A stretch of DNA of 64,000 nucleotides from Nannocystis sp. (GTDB lineage: Bacteria > Myxococcota_A > Polyangia > Nannocystales > Nannocystaceae), in the NCBI GenBank assembly GCA_016712315.1, contig JADJRG010000022.1, positions 1,054,001 to 1,118,000 of the forward strand, written 5' to 3'. The notes below the pieces were generated by a model. It saw only the letters and a program-made list of their open reading frames with translations. It searched no databases and had not been told where the DNA came from. Shown one piece after another: positions 26,330 to 35,116 of this stretch (positions are counted from its first letter, which is position 1; each line of letters begins with the position of its first letter). The position numbers were made by a program, and so were the translations under genes.

Positions 26330-27295
26330 GTGACCATCCGCCTGCCGATCGTCGACGCCGCCGCCCCCACCGAAGCGCAGCCGCAGCCGCGCCGTCGCCA
26401 CCCCGAGTGGCTGCGCGTCAAGATGCCTGGCGGCGATGGTTATCGCGAGATCCACGGCAAGCTCAGGCAGCTCGGCCTCAACACCGTCTGCCAGAGCGCG
26501 AGCTGCCCCAACATCGGCGAGTGTTGGAACCACCGCGCGCTCACCATCATGATCTTGGGCGACATCTGCACCCGCTCCTGCCGCTTCTGCGACGTCAAGA
26601 CCGGCCGCCCCCTGCCCGTCGATCTCGACGAGCCCCGCCGCGTCGCCGCCATGCTCGCCCCCTTGGAGCTCACCCACACCGTCATCACCTCCGTCGATCG
26701 CGACGATCTCGCCGACGGAGGCGCCGCGATCTGGGCCGCCACCCTCGAGGCCTGTCATCGCGCGGCGCCGAGCATGACCGTCGAGGTCTTGGTCCCCGAC
26801 TTCAAGGGCGCCCTCCACGACGTCGACACCGTGCTCGACGCGGATCCTGACGTCTTCGCCCACAACCTCGAGACCGTGCCCCGCCTCAGCCGCGAGGTCC
26901 GCGTCCAAGCCCGCTACGATCGCAGCTTCGCCGTCCTGCGCCGCGCGCGCGGGCGCGGCGCCCTCACCAAGACCGGCCTCATGCTCGGCCTCGGCGAAGA
27001 GATCGCCGAGGTCAAGGACGTCATCGATCAGCTCGGCGATCTCGGCCTCACCATCCTCACCCTCGGCCAGTACCTCCAGCCCAGCAAGAAGCACCTCGAG
27101 ATCGCCCGCTACGTGCACCCCGACGAGTTCGCCGATCTCAAAGATTACGCCCTCGCTCGCGGCATCGCCCACGTCGAGAGCGGCCCGCTCGTCCGCTCCA
27201 GCTACCACGCCGAGGGCCAGGCCCAGCTCATCCGTCGTCTTCAGGCCGATCGGGGCCAGATCGGCTTCGCCAGCCTCGGCAAGCACCTCGCCTAG
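26330..27295 (+). CDS. lipA: Lipoyl synthase
   Basis: 321 residues, the usual size. Auxiliary cluster motif CQSASCPNIGEC and radical-SAM motif CTRSCRFC are intact, followed by TVITSVDRDDLADGG, VLVPDFKG, FAHNLETVPRLSREVR, TKTGLMLGLGE and GQYLQPSKKHLEIARY. The conserved C-terminal RSSYHAEGQ (RSSYHA) supplies the Ser ligand of the auxiliary cluster. The enzyme inserts two sulfur atoms into the octanoyl group on lipoyl domains of 2-oxoacid dehydrogenases and the glycine cleavage system. It starts with GTG. No lipB is adjacent. Its stop overlaps the convergent ApaH-like gene stop in the palindrome ctag. Confidence 0.97.
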   Translation: MTIRLPIVDAAAPTEAQPQPRRRHPEWLRVKMPGGDGYREIHGKLRQLGLNTVCQSASCPNIGECWNHRALTIMILGDICTRSCRFCDVKTGRPLPVDLDEPRRVAAMLAPLELTHTVITSVDRDDLADGGAAIWAATLEACHRAAPSMTVEVLVPDFKGALHDVDTVLDADPDVFAHNLETVPRLSREVRVQARYDRSFAVLRRARGRGALTKTGLMLGLGEEIAEVKDVIDQLGDLGLTILTLGQYLQPSKKHLEIARYVHPDEFADLKDYALARGIAHVESGPLVRSSYHAEGQAQLIRRLQADRGQIGFASLGKHLA

Positions 27296-28026
27296 CCGCT
27301 CACCTGGACGATCCGGTCCTCCTCCTGGCACCACGCCGTCAGCGGCCCCCCGTACACGCAGCCCGAGTCCAGGCCGATCGTCCGGGAGCCGCGATAGAAG
27401 CCGCGGCGAGCCCAGTGCCCGTGCACCACCCGCGTCGAGCCCGTGTACAGCGCGTCCCACGGTCGATACGGCGGCGGGCAGCCCTCCGGCCCCTCGTCGT
27501 AGCGGCTGCGCTCCCCCGCGGCCGTACAGCAGCGCACGCGCGTCGCGAAGCTCACCGCCTCCGAGCGCAGCCACGCGTCGTCATGCGGCCCCGCGTTGAT
27601 CGCCGCCGCCGCCGCGTGCAGATCCAACCACCCCGGGTGCAGCCCCGCGTGCACACACCACGCGTCCGAATAACCTGCCCCTCCAGACAGGTACACAAGC
27701 ACAGGCAGCGCGCGCAGGCGAGCCAGCAGCGCCTCCCCGTCGGGCGCCGCGAACAGCGCGTCCAGCGTGTCGCTCTTACGCGGCCAGCTCCCGCCGCGGG
27801 CCAGCAACGCGTACACCTCATGGTTGCCGATCACCCCCCGCCCGCCGACATCGCGCCACAGCCGCAGCGTCGCCAGCGACTCAGGCCCGCGGTTGATCAG
27901 ATCCCCCAGGCACCACAGCTCATCGCGCCCGGGATCGAATTTGACCGCGCGCAGCAGCCGCTCGAGCGGTCGCACACAGCCCTGAAGATCGCCCACCAGC
28001 CAACGCAAAGGAGCACCTCGATTCAC
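27292..28026 (-). CDS. apaH: ApaH-like diadenosine tetraphosphatase
   Basis: 244 residues, shorter than the approximately 280 of E. coli ApaH. Metallophosphatase motifs are in order: WLVGDLQGC, CLGDLINRGPES, VIGNHEVY, then the ApaH-specific VHAGLHPGW and VVHGHWARRGF plus TIGLDSGCVYGGPLTAW. The family hydrolyses Ap4A and related dinucleotides and can remove caps from RNA 5' ends, using two metal ions. It is convergent with lipA, sharing ctag as both stop codons. Two tRNA genes lie directly upstream on the same strand. A general symmetrical serine/threonine-phosphatase-like activity cannot be excluded. Confidence 0.88.
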   Translation of the reverse strand: MNRGAPLRWLVGDLQGCVRPLERLLRAVKFDPGRDELWCLGDLINRGPESLATLRLWRDVGGRGVIGNHEVYALLARGGSWPRKSDTLDALFAAPDGEALLARLRALPVLVYLSGGAGYSDAWCVHAGLHPGWLDLHAAAAAINAGPHDDAWLRSEAVSFATRVRCCTAAGERSRYDEGPEGCPPPYRPWDALYTGSTRVVHGHWARRGFYRGSRTIGLDSGCVYGGPLTAWCQEEDRIVQVSG

Positions 28027-28046
28027 CGACGATCAGCGCGAGCGGG

Positions 28047-28120
28047 CGCGCCTGGCAGGTCTCGAACCTGCGACCCTCGGCTTAGAAGGCCGATGCTCTA
28101 TCCGGCTGAGCTACAGGCGC
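28047..28120 (-). tRNA. tRNA-Arg (TCT)
   Basis: Minus strand. Acceptor stem GCGCCTG pairs with CAGGCGC. The anticodon arm reads TCGGC-CTTCTAA-GCCGA, so the anticodon is TCT. The T-arm is GCAGG-TTCGAGA-CCTGC. Discriminator G at 28047; CCA is not encoded. It lies just upstream of the ApaH-like gene. Confidence 0.95.
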
Positions 28121-28126
28121 GAGTGG

Positions 28127-28200
28127 TCGGGGCGAGAGGATTCGAACCTCCGGCATCCTGCTCCCAAAGCAGGCGCGCTACCAGGCTGCGCTACGCCCCG
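28127..28200 (-). tRNA. tRNA-Pro (TGG)
   Basis: Minus strand. Acceptor stem CGGGGCG pairs with CGCCCCG. The anticodon arm reads CCTGC-TTTGGGA-GCAGG, anticodon TGG. The T-arm GAGG-TTCGAAT-CCTC is standard. Discriminator A. It sits six bases upstream of tRNA-Arg on the same strand, so the two are probably cotranscribed. Confidence 0.95.
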
Positions 28201-28255
28201 AAGGCCCGCGGACATACCGCAAAAGCCCCTGCCGCGTCCAGCCCTTCACCGCCTG

Positions 28256-28915
28256 TTACGCTCGCGGCAGCAGCTCGGGCAGCGCCGCCAGCAGCGCCTG
28301 CGTCGCCGCCCCGCGGTGAGAGCGCGCCCCTTTGGCCTCTGCGCTCAGCTCTGCCACCGTACGCGCGCCACCATCGAGCCAGAAGTGCGGATCATACCCA
28401 AACCCTCCCTCACCGCGCCGGGCCGCCCGCACCTCCCCGTGCCAGCGCCCTTCAAAGCAGCGCACCGGCTCGCCGCCCGCCAGCGGCCCCCCGTCGACCC
28501 TGCGCAGCGCCAGCACGCACACATAGTGCGCCGCCGAGCGATCGAGCCCCAAGCTCGCCAGCGCCGCCACCAGCCGCGCGTTGTTCTCCGCGTCGGTCGC
28601 CCCTGGCCCCGCGAAGCGCGCCGAGAGCACCCCAGGTGCCCCCTCGAGCGCGTCCACACAGATCCCTGAGTCATCCGCGAGCACCAGCGACTCGCCCTCC
28701 AGCCCGCGCTCCTCCAGCCACCCGGCGAAGCCACGCGCCTTCAGGATCGCGTTCCCGCGGAACGTCGAGGCGTCCTCCACGATCGCCGGCAGCGCGCCGA
28801 GCTCGCTCGCCGCGCTCACGCGGAGCGGCAGCCCTGCGGCCGCCACCAACCGCGCCAGCTCCGCGACCTTGTGGAGGTTCCCGGAGGCCAACACCAGCCG
28901 CCGAGCCGCGCTCAC
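28256..28915 (-). CDS. rdgB: Non-canonical purine NTP pyrophosphatase (RdgB/HAM1)
   Basis: 219 residues from GTG 28915, which overlaps the rph stop (GTGA). Motifs: LVLASGNLHKVAELARLV at the N-terminus (SxNxxK), LVLADDSGICVDALEGAPGV, SARFAG, FEGRWHGEV, GEGGFGYDPHFWL, and KGARSHRGAATQALL with the conserved SHR. The enzyme removes inosine, xanthosine and similar triphosphates from the nucleotide pool, releasing pyrophosphate and keeping them out of DNA. Coupling to rph is a common bacterial arrangement. Its stop is just upstream (on the minus strand) of the tRNA genes. Confidence 0.96.
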   Translation of the reverse strand: MSAARRLVLASGNLHKVAELARLVAAAGLPLRVSAASELGALPAIVEDASTFRGNAILKARGFAGWLEERGLEGESLVLADDSGICVDALEGAPGVLSARFAGPGATDAENNARLVAALASLGLDRSAAHYVCVLALRRVDGGPLAGGEPVRCFEGRWHGEVRAARRGEGGFGYDPHFWLDGGARTVAELSAEAKGARSHRGAATQALLAALPELLPRA

Positions 28916-29640
28916 ATCGCCTCCGCCAGCGCCTGCTGCTGCAGCACGAACAGCGCCTCGCACCCGATCTCCGCCAAGTCCAGCATCGCCGCCAGCTCTG
29001 GCCGAGAGAACGTCCCCTGCTCCCCCGTCCCTTGCACCTCCACCAGCCCGCCGGAGCCGAGCTGCACCACGTTCAGATCCACCGCAGCGCGGCTGTCCTC
29101 CGCATAGGGCAAGTCCAGCATCGCCACCGGCGCCGCCGAGTCTAGCGCCACCATGCCCACCGACACCGCCGCCACCGGCGCGAGGATCGCCTCTCCGACC
29201 AGCAGCCCCTGCGTCCGCAGCCGCCGCAGCGCGATCGCCAGCGCCACAAAGCCCCCCGTGATCGCCGCCGTCCGCGTCCCGCCGTCCGCCTCGATCACAT
29301 CGCAGTCGCACACCAGCGACAGCCCCCCGCTCGGCCCGACGAGCCGCTTCAAATCGATCGCCGCCCGCAGCGAGCGGCCGACAAGGCGCTGGATCTCCTT
29401 GCCGCGCCCGCCGGGATCTCTGCGTCCACGCGGCGAAGTCGCCCCTGGCAACATCGAGTACTCCGCCGTCACCCAGCCGCCGCTCGTCAGCCAGCTCGGC
29501 GCCCGTGGCTCCAGGCTCGCCGTACAGATCACCCGGGTCCGCCCCGCCGTGATCAGCGCCGAACCCAGCGCTTGGCCGATGAACCCCGGTGAGATCGAAT
29601 AGGAGCGAAGCTCATCAAACCGCCGGCCGTCCGCGCGCAT
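28912..29640 (-). CDS. rph: Ribonuclease PH
   Basis: 242 residues from ATG 29640, the standard start MRADGRRFDELR. The frame is open further upstream but that part is antisense of the Lys/Glu-rich lipoprotein gene and its terminator. Motifs are GSALITAGRTRVICTASLEP, GWVTAEYSMLPGAT, KEIQRLVGRSLRAAIDL, CDVIEADGGTRTAAITGGFV, and EVQGTGEQGTFSR. The enzyme is a phosphate-dependent exonuclease that trims tRNA 3' ends and acts in rRNA maturation, working as a ring-shaped hexamer. It is coupled to rdgB by a four-base overlap. Confidence 0.97.
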   Translation of the reverse strand: MRADGRRFDELRSYSISPGFIGQALGSALITAGRTRVICTASLEPRAPSWLTSGGWVTAEYSMLPGATSPRGRRDPGGRGKEIQRLVGRSLRAAIDLKRLVGPSGGLSLVCDCDVIEADGGTRTAAITGGFVALAIALRRLRTQGLLVGEAILAPVAAVSVGMVALDSAAPVAMLDLPYAEDSRAAVDLNVVQLGSGGLVEVQGTGEQGTFSRPELAAMLDLAEIGCEALFVLQQQALAEAM

Positions 29641-29665
29641 GCGCGACCCTAGCGATCCTTGGAAC

Positions 29666-29694
29666 CAAAAAACAAGGCGCTCCTTGAAGCGCCT
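29666..29694 (-). terminator. Intrinsic terminator after the Lys/Glu-rich lipoprotein gene
   Basis: On the minus strand AGGCGCT pairs with AGCGCCT across a six-base loop, followed by TGTTTTTT. It lies between the small lipoprotein gene and rph, so rph-rdgB needs its own promoter inside the short gap or relies on read-through. Confidence 0.85.
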
Positions 29695-29737
29695 CGTCCA
29701 GGAGGCCCGAGAGGGCCCGATCGTTGGGAAAGAAAGC

Positions 29738-29956
29738 TCACTCCGCGGCGGGAGCGGCAGGTGCTTCTTCCTTCTTTGCCTCGGCGGGAGCTTCTTCCTT
29801 CTTCTCCTCGGCGGGCTTCGCGGCCTCGTCCTTCTTCTCTTCGGGCTTCGCCTCTTCTTTCTTGGGGTCCTCCTTCTTGGCGTCGCCGCCGCAGGCAGGA
29901 GCAGTGAAAGAAAGTGCGGTAAGCGCCGCAACCAGGAACTTGCTGTTGAGCTTCAT
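29738..29956 (-). CDS. Small Lys/Glu/Ala-rich lipoprotein
   Basis: 72 residues from ATG 29956 with AGGAGA upstream. The signal MKLNSKFLVAALTALSFTAP precedes ACGGD (lipid Cys about 22). The mature part is almost only Lys, Glu, Ala and Pro (KKEDPKKEEAKPEEKKDEAA). It is probably an extended, highly charged, helical tail anchored in a membrane, a spacer or peptidoglycan-interacting lipoprotein; the function is unknown. It is followed by a strong terminator, so it is a single-gene transcript, likely well expressed. Confidence 0.8.
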   Translation of the reverse strand: MKLNSKFLVAALTALSFTAPACGGDAKKEDPKKEEAKPEEKKDEAAKPAEEKKEEAPAEAKKEEAPAAPAAE

Positions 29957-30255
29957 GAGCGGGTCTCCTACCGACCGGATTCACGGTTCGGATCGTCTGC
30001 GGACGATACGCCACGATGAGGCAAATTCACAATATTCCGCAGCTACACGCCCCTGGCGCCCCTTCCTGCGCGAGAGCGCGCCCGGCCTGCGCGCTCTCGC
30101 ACCGTCACCACGAACGCCAACGCCCTGGCCACGCCGCTTAAACCACCAAAAATCCACAAAAAAACCAAAACTGCTCCACACCGTGGGGAAGCTCAAAGAG
30201 CGCACCCTCGCCCGTGCTGGCGCCCTGGCCGCCCCCCCTCCTATCCTCCCGGCCC

Positions 30256-32316
30256 ATGCAGCCCATCAGCGACCCTGCGATCCGAGCGATCTTCCAGCCC
30301 GACCCGGGAGCCCCGCCCAAGGCGCTCTTGGTCGCTGGGGCCTGCGGCAACGTCGGGTACGGCAAACTCGGCCAGCTCGCCCGCCTGCTCACCGCCCACG
30401 GCATCACCGCGATCGCGCTCGATCTCGCCCCTGCCGTCCATGGCCTCAAAGATCGCCTCGCCAGCGATCTCCAGGGCCGCTTCACCCCCGCGGAGATCGC
30501 TTCCGTCACCGACAAGATCCTCACCGTCCAGGGCACCCTCGACGATCTCCCCCAAGCGCAGCCCATCGGCCTCTGTTTTGAGGCGATCCCCGAGCGCCTC
30601 GACCTCAAGCGCGCCTTTTACCAGCGCCTCCGTGCCCGCGATCCGGAGGCCTACATCTTCTCCGCCACCTCGGGCCTCACCACCCGCAAGCTCTTCGACG
30701 GCCTCCCCGGCGCCGAGCGCTGCGGCGTCCTTCACCCCTTCTTCCCCCACCTCACCAACAAGCTGTGGGAGATGCCGGTCGCCGACGCGGTCACTGGCGC
30801 CGCCGAGATCAAGGCCGTCCGTCGCCTCCTTGATCGCCTCGGCATGACCCTCATCCCTGTGCGCGACGTCGCCGCCTTCGCCGCCGATCGTTACTTCTGC
30901 GGCATGATGCTCGAAGCCGTCCGGATCCACGCGGATCTCGGCCTCAGCCCCGCCCAGGTCGACGACGTCTGTCGCCAAGTCCTCGGCACCTCGCCCTTCC
31001 TCGTCCACAACCTCATCCGCGGCGCCAACGGCCTCAGCGCCCACTGCATGGAGCTCATGTACGAGGAGGTCCCTTCCAACCTCTTCGAGATCCCAGCCGC
31101 CTGGCGCCCCTACCTCGCCGATCCGGCCCTTCAGTGGCCCTACGAGCGCGGCCAGCGCTGCCCACCAGAGCTGTTCGAGCCCGCGCGAGCCCGCCTCCTC
31201 GGCATGCTCTTCGCTCTCACCGCCGCCATGGTCGACCGCCAGATCGCCGGCCTCGACGCCCTTAATTATCTCGCTGAAAAGGCCCTCGCCTTCCGCGAAG
31301 GTCCGCCGGCTCTCATCCAATCCCTCGGCGCCGCTGCCGCCCAGATCACCCGCACCTTCTTAGAAGCCCAACAGATCTCCCACGCCGACCAGGTCGCCCC
31401 CCTCGCCGCCCTCGACCCGGCCAACAACCCCGGCTGGGGCCAGATCTACGTCGGCGTCAGCGTCCAGGACGGCGTCGGCCTGATCTCCCTGAAGCGCAGC
31501 ACCCTCAGCCACACCTTCATCGCCGAGCTCGACGCCGCCTACGAGCGCCTCGCCGCGGATCCTACCGTCGCCGCCATCGTCATCGCCCCTGATGGCCACT
31601 TCAGCCGCGAATTCGGCCACGGCGCGGATCTCAACGCCTTCGTCCCCGTCCTCGGCGATCACGCCGCCGCCCTCGCCCTCATCCAGCGCTGGAAGGCCAC
31701 CCTCAACAAGCTCCGCCGCGGCAAGCCCACCGTCGCCGCCCTCGTCGGCCGCGTCCTCGGCGGGGGCCTCGAGCTCGCCACCTCCTGTCACGCCCGCATC
31801 GCCGCGGCCGGCACCGTGCTCGCCCAGCCGGAGGTCACCGTCGGCGTCCTCCCGGGCCTTGGCGGATGCCACCAGATCCACCGCGCCTCCGATCCTGCGG
31901 CAGCTCCGCGGGTAAACCAACTCCTCCTCACCGGCCACCCTTTCCCTGCTGAAGAGGCTGCCACCTGGGGTTTCATCAGCGCCATCGTCCCTGTCCGCGA
32001 TCTCCCCCGCGCCAGCTTCGACCTCGCCCGCGCCTTCGCTCAGGGCGCCGCACTCCCGCCCTTCCGCGCAGGTCCGCACCCCGTCCGAGTCGACCGCGAC
32101 GTCGATCCTCGCAACGAGCGAGGCGTCCCGCTCGACGCCGATCTACGCGACCTCCTCGCCGCCACCATCGAGGCCACCAACAACCTCGACTACCCCGCCG
32201 CCTCCGCGCACGAGGCCGACAGGGCCGCCCACAGCCTCACCCAGTCCGCGAGCAAGATCGGCGTCACCGCCATGCTCCGAGGCAAGCCCCCCACCTTCGC
32301 CCGCCCCCTCGCCTAA
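30256..32316 (+). CDS. Fused 3-hydroxyacyl-CoA dehydrogenase and enoyl-CoA hydratase
   Basis: 686 residues from ATG 30256. The N-terminal 380 or so residues have 3-hydroxyacyl-CoA dehydrogenase character (FEAIPERLDLKRAFYQRL, FSATSGLTTRKL, GVLHPFFPHLTNKLWEMPVA, DRYFCGMMLEAVRI). The C-terminal part is a crotonase fold (GVGLISLKRSTLSHTFIAEL, SREFGHGADLNAF, GRVLGGGLELATSCHARIAA, QPEVTVGVLPGLGGCHQIHR). The nucleotide-binding loop reads GACGNVGYGKLG instead of the usual GxGxxG, so NAD use is uncertain. The domain order (dehydrogenase first) is the reverse of FadB. A fatty-acid or aromatic-acid beta-oxidation role is likely; no partner thiolase is present. Confidence 0.8.
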   Translation: MQPISDPAIRAIFQPDPGAPPKALLVAGACGNVGYGKLGQLARLLTAHGITAIALDLAPAVHGLKDRLASDLQGRFTPAEIASVTDKILTVQGTLDDLPQAQPIGLCFEAIPERLDLKRAFYQRLRARDPEAYIFSATSGLTTRKLFDGLPGAERCGVLHPFFPHLTNKLWEMPVADAVTGAAEIKAVRRLLDRLGMTLIPVRDVAAFAADRYFCGMMLEAVRIHADLGLSPAQVDDVCRQVLGTSPFLVHNLIRGANGLSAHCMELMYEEVPSNLFEIPAAWRPYLADPALQWPYERGQRCPPELFEPARARLLGMLFALTAAMVDRQIAGLDALNYLAEKALAFREGPPALIQSLGAAAAQITRTFLEAQQISHADQVAPLAALDPANNPGWGQIYVGVSVQDGVGLISLKRSTLSHTFIAELDAAYERLAADPTVAAIVIAPDGHFSREFGHGADLNAFVPVLGDHAAALALIQRWKATLNKLRRGKPTVAALVGRVLGGGLELATSCHARIAAAGTVLAQPEVTVGVLPGLGGCHQIHRASDPAAAPRVNQLLLTGHPFPAEEAATWGFISAIVPVRDLPRASFDLARAFAQGAALPPFRAGPHPVRVDRDVDPRNERGVPLDADLRDLLAATIEATNNLDYPAASAHEADRAAHSLTQSASKIGVTAMLRGKPPTFARPLA

Positions 32317-32371
32317 CCCCCAAGCGACCTCGTAGAGAGCGGTCCCGCCTCAGCCACCGCCCAACCCGCTC

Positions 32372-33415
32372 CTACTCCCCGCGCAGCTCAAACCCCATAT
32401 CCATGCTCATGGCCATCTTCTGGCGGCTCCCGCTCGCGTCGATGTCCATCGCCATCTTCATCCCCATTTGCATCTTCGCGGCCAGCGGCACCAGCTTTCC
32501 GAGGTTCAGCGTCGTCTCGCCCTGCCCGCTCGAGCTCATCGACTCTAGCCGCACCTGAGCGCCGGGAGGCATCCCTGGAGCCTTCATGATCTGCGGCTCT
32601 GCCACCTGCGAGATCGAAGTCTTCAGCCGCACCGTCTCCCCCTCGATCCCCACCAGCTCGTAGCTCGCGCTCTGCGTCAGGCTCAGCCCGTTCAGGTCGG
32701 GGATCGCCGCCACCACCTCCCAGCGGGCGCCCACGCCCACTGCCTCTTCTGGGAACGGCACCGCGATCTGTTGCATCGACTGCCGCATCCCTTGGAGCTG
32801 CTGTTGGATCTGCGCTGGGGCGTTCGGGGGCAGCTCGAATTCGGCCTCACGCACCTCGCCGCGCGAGCTCACCACCGAGTACCCCCGCATCCCCACGATC
32901 CCGGCCATCGCCCCGCGCATCGCCTCGACCATCTCGGGCTGCGTATCGGCCTGCGCCTTCACGTCCACCCCGGTCAGTTCGAACTCATACCGAAAATCAC
33001 CGGACGAAGAGACGCTCGTCACCTTCGTCGACATCAGCATCTCTGTCGGCGGCATCTTGATATACGGAGAAGCCCCCGCGCCCATATTCATCGCCATACC
33101 GATCGTCATCGTCATGTTCATCGGCTGCTCTTGCCCCGTCACCGCGTGGATCCGCAGCGCCGCGCGCGGCTCTGCGCCTGCGTCGATCACCTTGATCTCC
33201 GGCGTCGGGCCTGCCAGCGGCGCCGCCTTGGGCGCGCTCAGCGACACCTCCTTCGGCGGCAGGCTCGTCGCCGGTGTCGGCGGCGCCGCCTCAGCGAGCG
33301 CCTTCTCCTTCGCCGTCGCTGGCGTCGGAGCCGCGTCTTGGGGCGCCGCGTTGTTTGTACAAGCGACGGTGGCGGTTGAAAGGAGGATCGCGAGCAGCGG
33401 GCGGCGGATGAGCAT
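32372..33415 (-). CDS. Met-rich lipoprotein, possibly DUF6263-like
   Basis: 347 residues. Signal MLIRRPLLAILLSTATVACT with lipid Cys about 19, then an Ala/Pro/Lys linker to about residue 75. The domain is rich in Met-containing beta strands (QPMNMTMTIGMAMNMGAG, KMPPTEMLMSTKVTSVSSSG, FRYEFELTGVDVKA, KMQMGMKMAMDIDASGSRQK). Repeated two-strand patterns resemble DUF6263-type proteins; the match is tentative. The many surface-type methionines could bind metal or be oxidant-sensitive (speculation). The gene is divergent from the lipoprotein at 33509, with 93 bases between for both promoters. Confidence 0.75.
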   Translation of the reverse strand: MLIRRPLLAILLSTATVACTNNAAPQDAAPTPATAKEKALAEAAPPTPATSLPPKEVSLSAPKAAPLAGPTPEIKVIDAGAEPRAALRIHAVTGQEQPMNMTMTIGMAMNMGAGASPYIKMPPTEMLMSTKVTSVSSSGDFRYEFELTGVDVKAQADTQPEMVEAMRGAMAGIVGMRGYSVVSSRGEVREAEFELPPNAPAQIQQQLQGMRQSMQQIAVPFPEEAVGVGARWEVVAAIPDLNGLSLTQSASYELVGIEGETVRLKTSISQVAEPQIMKAPGMPPGAQVRLESMSSSGQGETTLNLGKLVPLAAKMQMGMKMAMDIDASGSRQKMAMSMDMGFELRGE

Positions 33416-33508
33416 CGGCCGATCCTACACCGCTTCCGACGCGCGCGCATCCGCGCCCCCTCGCTCAACCGGGCTCACAGCCCTCGATCGATCCACTACG
33501 ATCACCCG

Positions 33509-35116
33509 ATGCGGCTCTCACACACAACACGCATCGCGGCCATCGGGTGCCTGCTCGCTGCCTGTCCTGACGCAGGGGAGCAGACCGCCCAAACAAGCGC
33601 GACCTCCACGGACGCGACCTCCGCGAGCGGCAGCGACGCGGCGAGCGCGTCATCATCGGGCCCGACCACCTCGTCCAGCGACCCGACCCTCCCGAGCGAG
33701 AGCACCAGCGGCGATCCCGAAGTGACCTCCGACACGGCCACCACCACGGCCGCCGTCACGGACAGTGACACGGCGCTCACCAGCACCGACTCCGACACGA
33801 CCTCCGACCCCGACGCGACCTCCGACTCCGACGCGACCTCCGACGCCGACGCGACCTCCGACGCCGACGCGACCTCCGACTCCGACGCGACCTCCGACTC
33901 CGACGCGACCTCCGACTCCGACAGCACCACGGGAGACACCGGCGGCGATGAGCCGTACTTCCCCCCCTGCGACCTCCTCCAGGTCAGCCAACCGATCCTG
34001 CTCGAGGATCTCTCCTCGATCACCGACCGTAAGCCGCCCGCCCCGCTCACCTACGACGGCGCCGACGTCGTGGTCATCCGCGAGGATTGGAACCCGATGA
34101 TCAGCAAGTGTGAGCACCTCTTTGAGCGCCGCGATCCGACCACCGGCGAGCTCCTCGGCGCTGGCGTCCGCACCCCTGGGATCGGCGTCTGCGGCTGGAA
34201 CGGCGCCGCCGGCTACGACCCTGTCAGCGACAATTTTCTCTTCCTCAGCCAGACCGTCTCGACCACCCTCGGGATCACCGCCTACGACGCCAAGGGCAAC
34301 AAGTTGTGGCAGAAGGGCGAATGGGCGCTCTGCAACTCCCTCGTCCAAAAGATGGACGTCGCGAGCCGCGGCGGCGAGTGGGTCGTCATGGGCGAGACCA
34401 TGCACTGCGGCCTGGGAGATCGTTTCACCTCCGTCCAAGCCTACACGCTCGGCGGAGACCGCAAGTACTGGCTCAAGACCAGCACAGAGATCGCCGCCGC
34501 CGGCTCTGCCGCCTGCGACACGCCCACCTGCGACCGCGTGCTCACCCTTCATTACGGCAACGAAGGGCAGACCAGCGGCCTCTTCGCGCAGATGGGCGAC
34601 CTCATCACGGGCAAGCTCGACGCCAAGAAGACCAAGCTCAACGGCCAGGCGTACGGCGGGTGGGACGCCAGCGCCGCCGTCTGGAACGGCGCCGACTGGC
34701 TGATCATCCGCGTCGAGGACACCGGCCCCGCCCAGGTAGCCCACGTCGGCCGCTGGGACGAGGCGCTGGGCTGGACGACCCCTGTCACCACCTTCGGGAG
34801 CGGCCAGACCCCCACCGAGATCGAGCTGCTCTGGACCGGCCACGACTACATCGGCGTCTACGCCGAGTTCCCGGACACCAACTCCCAGCTCCCCGACAAT
34901 TGGTTCGACACCAACATCCACATCTTCTTGATCGGCGCCGACGGCAAGCTCAAGAAGAAGCAGATCTTCGAGCGATCCCTCGGCTACGGCGGCTACGGCG
35001 CGCAGATCGTCATGCTCCCCGGCGCCGTCGGCCTCACCTGGGTGCGCGTCACCAAGCTCCCCAACAACAGCCTCAACTACACCCGCCACTACGCCCGGAT
35101 CACCTGCGCCCAGTGA
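33509..35116 (+). CDS. Lipoprotein with Ser/Asp/Thr repeat linker and propeller-like domain
   Basis: 535 residues. The signal IAAIGCLLAACPD gives lipid Cys about 19. About 125 residues of Ser/Thr/Asp/Ala linker follow, including seven 18-bp units. The C-terminal 380 residues have propeller-like strand pairs: DDVVVIREDW-type segments such as YDGADVVVIREDWNP, AAGYDPVSDNFLFLSQT, GGEWVVMGETMHCGLGDR, ASAAVWNGADWLIIRVED and LLWTGHDYIGVYAEF. Six Cys suggest disulphides outside the cytoplasm. No catalytic motif was recognised. It belongs to the same architectural class as the proteins at 13385, 46660, 48271 and 52615. Confidence 0.82.
   Translation: MRLSHTTRIAAIGCLLAACPDAGEQTAQTSATSTDATSASGSDAASASSSGPTTSSSDPTLPSESTSGDPEVTSDTATTTAAVTDSDTALTSTDSDTTSDPDATSDSDATSDADATSDADATSDSDATSDSDATSDSDSTTGDTGGDEPYFPPCDLLQVSQPILLEDLSSITDRKPPAPLTYDGADVVVIREDWNPMISKCEHLFERRDPTTGELLGAGVRTPGIGVCGWNGAAGYDPVSDNFLFLSQTVSTTLGITAYDAKGNKLWQKGEWALCNSLVQKMDVASRGGEWVVMGETMHCGLGDRFTSVQAYTLGGDRKYWLKTSTEIAAAGSAACDTPTCDRVLTLHYGNEGQTSGLFAQMGDLITGKLDAKKTKLNGQAYGGWDASAAVWNGADWLIIRVEDTGPAQVAHVGRWDEALGWTTPVTTFGSGQTPTEIELLWTGHDYIGVYAEFPDTNSQLPDNWFDTNIHIFLIGADGKLKKKQIFERSLGYGGYGAQIVMLPGAVGLTWVRVTKLPNNSLNYTRHYARITCAQ
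33794..33919. repeat. Seven 18-bp tandem repeats (DATSDS units)
   Basis: Seven units of 18 bases, consensus gacgcgacctccgactcc, lie head to tail in the linker of the lipoprotein gene. Variants have gcc for the last codon or gacacg at the start. Units of six codons keep the frame, so the linker can lengthen or shorten. Confidence 0.92.

Noticed and set aside
29641..29931. N-terminal extension of RNase PH
   Set aside because: It is antisense to the small Lys/Glu-rich lipoprotein gene and its terminator. MRADGRR at 29640 is the family's normal start.
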